Source of the DNA: Atopobium sp.
GTDB lineage: Bacteria > Actinomycetota > Coriobacteriia > Coriobacteriales > Atopobiaceae
DNA: 19,562 nt
Assembly: GCA_015258785.1 (NCBI GenBank)
Contig: JABZHP010000017.1
Location: 1 to 19,562, forward strand
Direction: 5' to 3'
Shown here: piece after piece, positions 14,279 through 19,562 of the stretch
Layout: every line of letters starts with the position of its first letter
How positions within the stretch are numbered: the stretch's first letter is position 1
Notes under the pieces: generated by a model
Database searches by the model: none
Told to the model about the DNA's origin: nothing
The model's input: only the letters and a program-made list of their open reading frames with translations
Position numbers and translations under genes: made by a program

Positions 14279-15203
14279 ATACACAACCTCTGACGGAAGC
14301 AAGTACATGGAGTTTGGAGGGGCTGACAAGTCCCTCCACTACATGGAACACGAACTCAGAGACTGGATGTGGTCGTACACATCTGGCAAGAACTCCAGCA
14401 GAATTACGTCATTCAGAAGACGTGACCACAAGCCAAAGACAATCAAGTTTCCTGTTGGCATTGCAGCTGAAAGCGATGAAGAAGGCTTAGAGCTTCGCAA
14501 CAGAATTATTGAGCTTGGTGAGAAAGACATCTTAAACCACACTCCAGGAACGCTCACAGTAGGCTCTTGGGGCATCCGTTGCTACATTATCGGCGGTGCT
14601 CCAACAAACTACTGGCTCTCTGACAAGTTTGCGGAATTTGTTCTGACGCTTCTTGTCGAAGACCCTACATGGTTTAAGGCAACTACGCTCTACTTTGAGC
14701 ATGAGACAGCAGGAGCTGTTGCTGGCGTTAAGCCTGACTTTCCAAGAGACTTCCCCTTTGACCTTGTTCAGGGTAAGCCCGCTAAGTCATTCACCAACCC
14801 TTCTAAGAGTGCTTCTCCGTGGCTCTGGCGTGTATATGGTCCTGCAACAAACCCATACGTCAGAATTGGTGAGAACCTGCACAAGGTCAATACGACTATT
14901 GCAGCTGGTGCATATCTTGAGGTTGACTCTCAAAGTAAGACGGCTGTTGTAGTCCAGGATAACGGCACCTGCGAGAACGTCTACAAGTTCAGAGAGCGCG
15001 GAGCTCACGGCTCTGGCTCTTACCTCTTCGAGCAAATCAAGCCAGGAACTGATGACATCACATGGGATAACACGTTTGACTTTGACCTCACACTCTATGA
15101 GACACGATCTACACCACCTTACGAGAAGGAGCAGCCACAAGGTGAGACACGCGTTCCAAGGGCGGTAAGCACTCAAAGCGCATCTAGTGAGGTGAGCGCA
15201 TAA
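14262..15203 (+). CDS. Distal tail protein (Dit)
   Basis: This is a 313-residue protein directly after the tape measure, the position of Dit, which forms the hexameric hub joining the tail tube to the tail tip and receptor-binding proteins. The N-terminal half has the siphovirus tail-component pattern: SYTSGKNSSRITSFRRRDHK, an AAESDEEGLELRNRIIELGE helix, a GTLTVGSWGIRCYIIGG strand pair and FAEFVLTLLVEDPTWF, which is the conserved (F)xVxFxxxDP(Y/W) element. The C-terminal part is a beta domain (SPWLWRVYGPATNPYVRIG) resembling the galectin-like domain of Dit. The ATG overlaps the tape-measure stop by one base, with GAGGTGAG immediately upstream. Confidence 0.82.
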   Translation: MRTDIRYTTSDGSKYMEFGGADKSLHYMEHELRDWMWSYTSGKNSSRITSFRRRDHKPKTIKFPVGIAAESDEEGLELRNRIIELGEKDILNHTPGTLTVGSWGIRCYIIGGAPTNYWLSDKFAEFVLTLLVEDPTWFKATTLYFEHETAGAVAGVKPDFPRDFPFDLVQGKPAKSFTNPSKSASPWLWRVYGPATNPYVRIGENLHKVNTTIAAGAYLEVDSQSKTAVVVQDNGTCENVYKFRERGAHGSGSYLFEQIKPGTDDITWDNTFDFDLTLYETRSTPPYEKEQPQGETRVPRAVSTQSASSEVSA

Positions 15204-15216
15204 TGCCAGATATTAG
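15189..15216 (+). repeat. Gene-junction direct repeat, copy 2 (Dit/Tal)
   Basis: This is the second copy of the 14248 repeat, with 28 matching bases after allowing one 3-base gap. The result is that the tape measure and Dit both end in EVSA and the Dit and Tal genes both start with M..DI.YT. Confidence 0.7.
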
Positions 15217-16963
15217 CTATACAGACGCAACACATCTCGATATTGGCGTGCTCAAAGGGGCACGCCTTGACCTGGAATATGGAGATACAGGCAATGATTT
15301 TGAGCTCACGCTCGACATTGACTCTGAGCAGCGTCTCGATGATGGCGCATACGTCTATGTCGAAGGTACTGAGTGGGGCGGTGTCGTTGACGCACGAGAG
15401 TCCAACTCAGGCAACAACACAATCACCTACATTGGTAGATCATGGCAAGGCATCATTAGGGACAAAGTCCTTGAGCCACCAAGCGGTGAAGACTATCTCA
15501 GCGTGCGTGGAGAAGCTCACGGAGTTCTAAAGCAGCTTGTTCAGCGTCTTGGACTTGCTAGCCAGTTCAAAGTCTCAGAAGAGACTTCTGGCATTACCGT
15601 TAAATACACCTTTGATAGGTATTGTGATGCCTGGACGGGCATCAGAAAAATGCTTGCTGATTCTTCATCGCGTCTCAACATTGAGTATGACTCCATTGAG
15701 CGAATGATTGTGCTCTCTGTAAAGCCCATTACAGACTGGACTGACGGAGCAGACGCAGAGCATTCTGACGTAACTATCAAGAGCGTTGTAAGACCTTACA
15801 ACCATCTTATTTGCCTTGGCTCTGGCGAGCTTAAAAACCGTATTGTCGTGCATTTCTATGCAGATGTGCGTGGCAATATCTCGACTACGCAGACGCTTTT
15901 TGGCATTGATGAGCGCACAACTACCTACAACTACACCAATGCAAGTCGTGAAGAGCTTGAGAAAGATGGTCCTAAGAAGCTTAAAGAGTATCAAGCTGCT
16001 GACTCAATTAACGTCACGCTTGATGATGATGAAGAGTTCGGCATTGGTGATATTGTCCCTGGCATAGATCCTGTCACTGGCTTACATGTCACTGCAACCG
16101 TTGGTACCAAGGTCATTATTGTCACAGATACTGAGGTAAGTATCAGCTATAAGGTTGGCGGTACAGCTAGTAATACTTCTTCATCTGGTACCGCTGAACG
16201 CGGTTCTTCTACAGGCTCAGGCGCGGTATCAAGCTCATACACAGCCGGTACTGGTATCTCAATCGCTGGACGTACTATCTCAGCAGAGGTATCAAGAGCA
16301 GACTTTAAGAGCCTTGAAAACAAGGTCAACGAAGCACGCAAAGTAGCAACGGACTCAGCCAGTGAAATTGGCAGAGCAACACTACAGGTTGATTCTAAGG
16401 TCGCAGAAGTTACTGCAACTACACCTCTCAAAGCGCAGCGCACAGGTGGCACAGTCGCACTTACTCATGAGCCTTCTAGTGTGACCGCTGGCACATACGG
16501 CTCTGGGAGCGATATAGACGCTTCTTGGGGTGACACAGTCCAATTAGGCGCAACCGTGAGTGTTGACGCTTTAGGACACGTTACAGACGCTCAGACGCAC
16601 ACCGTAAAGCTTCCATCAAAGCCAACATATACAGCACAAGAAGTTGGTGCAGCTCCTGTAAGCCACACGCATCCATACGCTGGCGCATCTACACCCGGCG
16701 GTGACGCTAACGCTGCTAAGAAGCTCTCACAGCCACGCGCCATTAAGCTGGTTGGCTCTGTGAGCGGTACAGCTTCATTTGACGGATCTAGTGACGTGAC
16801 TATCAACGTCCAGGGAGCGACTCAAGGCGGTGCAACCACACCGTCCTTCCCCGTTGGCTCGGTCATTGAAACAACTTCATTTGTTAACCCTGCAACAAAC
16901 TACGGAGGTAGATGGCAACAACTACCTTCTCTTGGCTGCTTCAAATGGGAAAGGACAGCTTAA
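15203..16963 (+). CDS. Tail-associated protein (Gp37-like) with tail-fibre C-terminus
   Basis: This is a 586-residue mosaic. Residues 1-310 resemble the Gp37-like tail protein of siphophages, which forms the central tail-tip spike: GARLDLEYGDTGNDFELTLD, VYVEGTEWGGVVDARES, ITYIGRSWQGIIRDKVLEPP, DDDEEFGIGDIVPGID. A Ser/Thr/Gly-rich linker (about 322-350) and a short helical stretch (about 365-400) follow. The C-terminal part is fibre-like: repeated strands, then YTAQEVGAAPVSHTHPYA with HTH at 488-490 (HxH metal-binding knot of trimeric fibres), and a final FPVGSVIETTSFVNPATNYG...WQQLPSLGCFKWERTA, a baseplate/fibre terminal domain. It probably combines hub and host-contact roles, so host range may depend on this C-terminus. 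No muralytic active site is evident. Confidence 0.78.
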   Translation: MPDISYTDATHLDIGVLKGARLDLEYGDTGNDFELTLDIDSEQRLDDGAYVYVEGTEWGGVVDARESNSGNNTITYIGRSWQGIIRDKVLEPPSGEDYLSVRGEAHGVLKQLVQRLGLASQFKVSEETSGITVKYTFDRYCDAWTGIRKMLADSSSRLNIEYDSIERMIVLSVKPITDWTDGADAEHSDVTIKSVVRPYNHLICLGSGELKNRIVVHFYADVRGNISTTQTLFGIDERTTTYNYTNASREELEKDGPKKLKEYQAADSINVTLDDDEEFGIGDIVPGIDPVTGLHVTATVGTKVIIVTDTEVSISYKVGGTASNTSSSGTAERGSSTGSGAVSSSYTAGTGISIAGRTISAEVSRADFKSLENKVNEARKVATDSASEIGRATLQVDSKVAEVTATTPLKAQRTGGTVALTHEPSSVTAGTYGSGSDIDASWGDTVQLGATVSVDALGHVTDAQTHTVKLPSKPTYTAQEVGAAPVSHTHPYAGASTPGGDANAAKKLSQPRAIKLVGSVSGTASFDGSSDVTINVQGATQGGATTPSFPVGSVIETTSFVNPATNYGGRWQQLPSLGCFKWERTA

Positions 16964-17190
16964 TGGCAAAAACAAGTGGCTTTGCACGCTTCCAATGCGA
17001 CAGGTGCAAGAAAGAAGCCTTTCTGCTTGAAAGTGACTTTGCAACATCGCAATGGAAGAGTATCAGCAGAGTATCAGCAGACGGCGTGCAGCAGAGTTAT
17101 CTCCTCTGCCCAGACTGTGCTGCAAAGTATCGTGAGCTCGCACGTAAACGTGATGAAGAGTTCGCTCAATTCATGGTAAAGGAGGGTTAA
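16963..17190 (+). CDS. Small zinc-ribbon protein within the tail-fibre region
   Basis: This is a 75-residue protein with two CxxC pairs (C12/C15 and C49/C52) flanking a beta-like stretch, a typical zinc ribbon, then a charged helix (KYRELARKRDEEFAQFMVKE). ATG 16963 overlaps the preceding stop (TAATG) and has AAAGGA at 16950-16955; in-frame starts further upstream would overlap the fibre gene and are not preferred. It is not recognisable as a structural tail family. It could be a fibre assembly factor, a small DNA- or RNA-binding protein or an anti-host factor. It is separated by one nucleotide junction from the receptor-binding protein gene downstream. Confidence 0.65.
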   Translation: MAKTSGFARFQCDRCKKEAFLLESDFATSQWKSISRVSADGVQQSYLLCPDCAAKYRELARKRDEEFAQFMVKEG

Positions 17191-18069
17191 ATGGCTTTTG
17201 ATGGCGTTATTTCATTCCAGGGCAAGGACCACATTACAGCTCCACAGATTGGCAGGTTAATTGCTGGTGTGGCTGGCTCTGTGCGTGGTATCTTGCAGAC
17301 ACAGAACCAAATTAAGGCTGCTATGCAGACTGCTAACAGGGTTCGCATTGACACAGGTGACATTCTCTTTGACGCTCGCATGGTAACTAATGAAGAGCCT
17401 TTTGAGCTTAATGTTGCCAATGGTCGCGCAGGTTATAAGCGCAATGACTTAGTAGTGCTTAAGTATTCTAAGCAAGTTGGCGGTGTTGAGAAATTCACCT
17501 GTGAGGTTATTCAGGGCACACCGACTAATCAAGGCAATCCGGTAGACCCAACCTACGTAAAGGGTGACATTCTCTCAGGATCTACTACAGCTTGCATGCC
17601 CCTCTACCGTCTACCAATTAACGGCATTACCGTTGGTGAGCCAGTATCTTTGCTGCCTACTATCAACGTTCTTGGAGACGACAAGAAGCAGTCTGACACT
17701 GACTTTGACGTAATCTACCTGCAACCACAAGGCAGCTACAACAACTTCTGGCACATCTACCGCACTGGTGATTCTGTAACCATCAAGGTCAGAGGTTGGT
17801 TGGCTAACAATGTTTCTTACGACGCTGTCCGTTGCCCCTTCACTCTTCCAGAAGGTTCAAGACCACCTCTAGTAGATCATGAAAAGTACGGCTCAGCCAC
17901 AGACGGCAATGAGTCAATCGTCTATGACTCAGGTATTTGCCCCGGACACGCTGACGTTATTACTGCTATCTCAGCGAGACCTGACGGCAACATTTATCTT
18001 CAAGACCAAGGAGGGAAAGTCTCTAACGCATGGCGTTATGGATCCCTCACATTTACGGTAAGTCACTAG
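17191..18069 (+). CDS. Probable receptor-binding / upper baseplate protein
   Basis: This is a 292-residue protein. The N-terminal region (MAFDGVISFQGKDHITAPQI, then AAMQTANRVRIDTGDILFDA, then ANGRAGYKRNDLVVLKYSK) follows the pattern of upper baseplate or distal tail proteins that attach a receptor-binding head to the tip. The C-terminal half is beta-rich with aromatic and Asp-rich loops (YNNFWHIYRTGDSVTIKVRG, ARPDGNIYLQDQGGK), as expected of a carbohydrate-binding head. ATG 17191 directly follows the preceding stop and has AAAGGAGGG at 17178-17186. Its place after the tail tip genes and before the lysis cassette is standard for such proteins. The target glycan cannot be predicted. Confidence 0.7.
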   Translation: MAFDGVISFQGKDHITAPQIGRLIAGVAGSVRGILQTQNQIKAAMQTANRVRIDTGDILFDARMVTNEEPFELNVANGRAGYKRNDLVVLKYSKQVGGVEKFTCEVIQGTPTNQGNPVDPTYVKGDILSGSTTACMPLYRLPINGITVGEPVSLLPTINVLGDDKKQSDTDFDVIYLQPQGSYNNFWHIYRTGDSVTIKVRGWLANNVSYDAVRCPFTLPEGSRPPLVDHEKYGSATDGNESIVYDSGICPGHADVITAISARPDGNIYLQDQGGKVSNAWRYGSLTFTVSH

Positions 18070-18077
18070 GAGGTGAG
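18068..18077 (+). promoter_or_regulatory. Shine-Dalgarno site fixing the XhlA-like gene start
   Basis: AGGAGGTGAG overlaps the stop of the preceding gene; its AGGAGG core is 7 bases before the ATG at 18081. It rules out the upstream in-frame ATG at 18030. Confidence 0.75.
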
Positions 18078-18080
18078 GTC

Positions 18081-18455
18081 ATGAACATTACAGCTGAAAT
18101 GGTTTCCTTCTTCGTCTCTATCGCAGGTGCATTCTTGGGCGGTCTTGTTGCCTTCTCAAACTGGCAGCGTGCCAGTCGAGAAGATAAGGAAAAAGAAGAC
18201 GCCTGGAAGAGCACTATCACTAACACCCTTACCCGCTTAGAAACACGACAGCAAGTAATGAATGAGCAGCTTGGCAAGTACCAGCAATCCCTCTCGGACT
18301 TAACTGCCACGCTCACACAGCACACGGCTGAGCTTTCTGTGGTTGGGATTGTGGCACGGAGGGCGGACGAAGTGTCAAAAAAAGCAGCAACAGACCTCGC
18401 CGAGGTCAAAACCGACGTGAAGAACCTAGACTCACGCATTACTAAGCTTGAGAAG
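18081..18455 (+). CDS. XhlA-like membrane/coiled-coil lysis accessory protein
   Basis: This 125-residue protein has one N-terminal membrane segment at about residues 8-25 (VSFFVSIAGAFLGGLVAF), followed by a long amphipathic helix/coiled coil (about 30-124) ending NLDSRITKLEK. The shape is that of XhlA/haemolysin-like proteins that cooperate with holins, but orientation is reversed from classic XhlA, where the membrane segment is C-terminal, so the family name is approximate. It starts at ATG 18081 with AGGAGG 7 bases upstream and precedes the holin, the usual position. The stop TAA is at 18456-18458. A small holin or a tail-tip membrane protein is the alternative. Confidence 0.65.
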
Positions 18456-18468
18456 TAAAGGAGCAGAA

Positions 18469-18831
18469 ATGATTAACTGGAAAGTACGTCTTCACAACCC
18501 TGCGTGGTGGCTGGGAATGGCTGGTATCGTTATGAGCCCCGTCCTTGCCTACCTTGGACTGGCTTACTCAGACCTTACCACTTGGAGCAGCCTTGCTGAT
18601 GTATTTGTTAAGTTCATCAGCAACCCTTATCTCATTGGTACCGTGGTTGTTGCCGTCTTGGGTGCTATTGGCGTCACGATTGACCCAACAACAAAAGGTA
18701 TTGGCGATTCTGAACGTGCGATGACCTATGTACAGCCTTCTGAGCGTCCTGCAAGTTACATGACGGGCAACGCTGAACCAATCAATACAAAGCCAGCAGA
18801 AGAGCCAAAAGAAGAGGTAAACAATGCTTAG
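18469..18831 (+). CDS. Holin (phi-LC3 type)
   Basis: This is a 120-residue holin of the phi-LC3 family, which forms pores in the cytoplasmic membrane at the time of lysis. It has the family signature: MINWKVRLHNPAWWLGMAG at the N-terminus, a first membrane segment about residues 13-32 with AYLGLAYSDLTTW, a second at about 50-72 (LIGTVVVAVLGAIGVTID), and DPTTKGIGDSERAMTY. After that comes a hydrophilic, acidic C-terminal tail ending KPAEEPKEEVNNA. ATG 18469 is preceded by AAAGGAG at 18457-18463. It overlaps the endolysin gene by 8 bases, so holin and endolysin are translated together. Confidence 0.9.
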   Translation: MINWKVRLHNPAWWLGMAGIVMSPVLAYLGLAYSDLTTWSSLADVFVKFISNPYLIGTVVVAVLGAIGVTIDPTTKGIGDSERAMTYVQPSERPASYMTGNAEPINTKPAEEPKEEVNNA

Positions 18832-19562
18832 GGGCATTGATGTAAGCGGTTATCAGGCATTGGGTGCGAGCTACTCGCACCCAAATGTCGAGACTGCATA
18901 CAGTGGCTCTGACTTTGTCATCGCTAAGGCAACTCAGGGCACCCAGCCAATGAATCGCTACATGACCGCACAGCTTCAGCGTGCTCTCGCTGACGGTAAG
19001 CTTATTGGCGTGTACCACTACGCAGAAGGTGGTTCACCAGTCGCAGAAGCTGACGCATTCGTTGCTTGTGTGTCCAGCTACATTGGCAAGGCGTTGCTAT
19101 GCCTGGACTGGGAAAACGGTGACAATGACGCGTGGGGCTCAACGGTATGGGCAAGGCAGTTCGTTGACCGCGTCTACGCTAAGACTGGCGTCTATCCTGT
19201 TGTATACACCTACCCAGCTGGACGTCCACAGGTAGCGTCTTGTGCTGATGTGTCACGCTTGTGGATTGCAGGATACCCGGATAATCGCTTCTCGTGGGAT
19301 TTGCCTTCCATGATCTACAACACGGGCGCATGGGGCGATTGGACGATTTGGCAGTATTCCAGCGCAGGCGGTACCGTTGACCTCGATGTGGCAAAGCTGA
19401 CTTACGCAGAATGGGAGCAGCTTGCACAGGGTGAGTCCAAGTTCGAGCCACACTGGGTCAAGAATGCGACTGGCTGGTGGTATGCAACCAGCCCAAGTGC
19501 TTACTACTACAGTCAGTGGGCATTTATAAACGGCTCCTGGTATTACTTTGACGCTCGTGGAT
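18824..19562 (+). CDS. GH25 endolysin (lysozyme), 3' end cut by the window
   Basis: This open frame starts at ATG 18824, with AAGAGGT upstream at about 18812-18818, and runs off the window end; 246 residues are visible. Residues 1-195 are a glycoside hydrolase family 25 muramidase, which cleaves peptidoglycan. The N-terminus is MLRGIDVSGYQ with D6 on the first strand, the catalytic DWE at 95-97 (LDWEN) and a late VDLD at 185-188 complete the usual acidic set. Residues about 210-246 begin an aromatic-rich cell-wall-binding repeat (GWWYATSPSAYYYSQWAFIN, GSWYYFD) of the choline-binding type. The gene overlaps the holin by 8 bases. The C-terminal repeats continue beyond the window, so full length and repeat number are unknown. 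Other gene content of the segment supports a phage endolysin rather than a bacterial autolysin. Confidence 0.93.
   Translation, partial: MLRGIDVSGYQALGASYSHPNVETAYSGSDFVIAKATQGTQPMNRYMTAQLQRALADGKLIGVYHYAEGGSPVAEADAFVACVSSYIGKALLCLDWENGDNDAWGSTVWARQFVDRVYAKTGVYPVVYTYPAGRPQVASCADVSRLWIAGYPDNRFSWDLPSMIYNTGAWGDWTIWQYSSAGGTVDLDVAKLTYAEWEQLAQGESKFEPHWVKNATGWWYATSPSAYYYSQWAFINGSWYYFDARG

Noticed and set aside
1..19562. CRISPR arrays, tRNA genes, insertion sequences, attachment sites or integrase
   Set aside because: I saw no regular spacer-repeat array, tRNA cloverleaf, transposase frame or integrase gene on either strand when reading by eye.

Overview
This window is a late-gene (packaging, head, tail, lysis) segment of a tailed phage or prophage with siphovirus architecture. 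Every convincing gene is on the + strand, densely packed, with stop/start overlaps of the ATGA or TAATG kind. The host is probably a Gram-positive or Gram-positive-like bacterium: the holin is of the phi-LC3 type, the endolysin is a GH25 muramidase with an aromatic-rich cell-wall-binding repeat, and the head genes follow the order of SPP1/PBSX-like phages of Firmicutes and Coriobacteriia. Base composition near 50% GC, together with a DnaB-like helicase next to the packaging genes, would suit a coriobacterial host (Atopobium/Olsenella/Collinsella type), but that is inference. No integrase, repressor, tRNA, CRISPR array or insertion sequence is visible.

Layout. 1-2090: tail of an upstream gene, a DnaB-like helicase, a small Cys-rich protein and two small DNA-binding-like proteins with Myb/SANT-like segments. 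2056-6748: packaging and portal module, consisting of a single-ORF fusion of small and large terminase, an SPP1 gp6-type portal and a MuF-type minor head protein. The C-terminus of that minor head protein is an AT-rich, toxin-like domain with a His...Cys dyad resembling the caspase/CHAT/C80 fold. 6749-7016: a small gene immediately after it (candidate immunity protein) and a strong intrinsic terminator. 7088-9907: scaffold, major capsid and four head-completion/connector proteins. 9931-10509: major tail protein followed by a second terminator. 10569-14262: tail chaperone, Gp15-like protein and a 900-residue tape measure. 14262-18069: Dit, a tail-associated protein with a fibre-like C-terminus, a zinc-ribbon protein and a probable receptor-binding/upper baseplate protein. 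18081-19562: XhlA-like membrane protein, holin and GH25 endolysin, which runs off the window.

How the parts work together. The helicase supports phage DNA replication. The fused terminase packages DNA through the portal into a shell of major capsid protein built on the scaffold. Connector proteins join it to a tail of the major tail protein, whose length is set by the tape measure and whose tip carries Dit, Tal and the receptor-binding proteins. The lysis cassette releases progeny. The most interesting element is the swapped C-terminal domain of the MuF protein with its tightly coupled small partner. It fits the known idea of phage-borne MuF polymorphic toxins, but this toxin fold and partner gene are not ones I can name.
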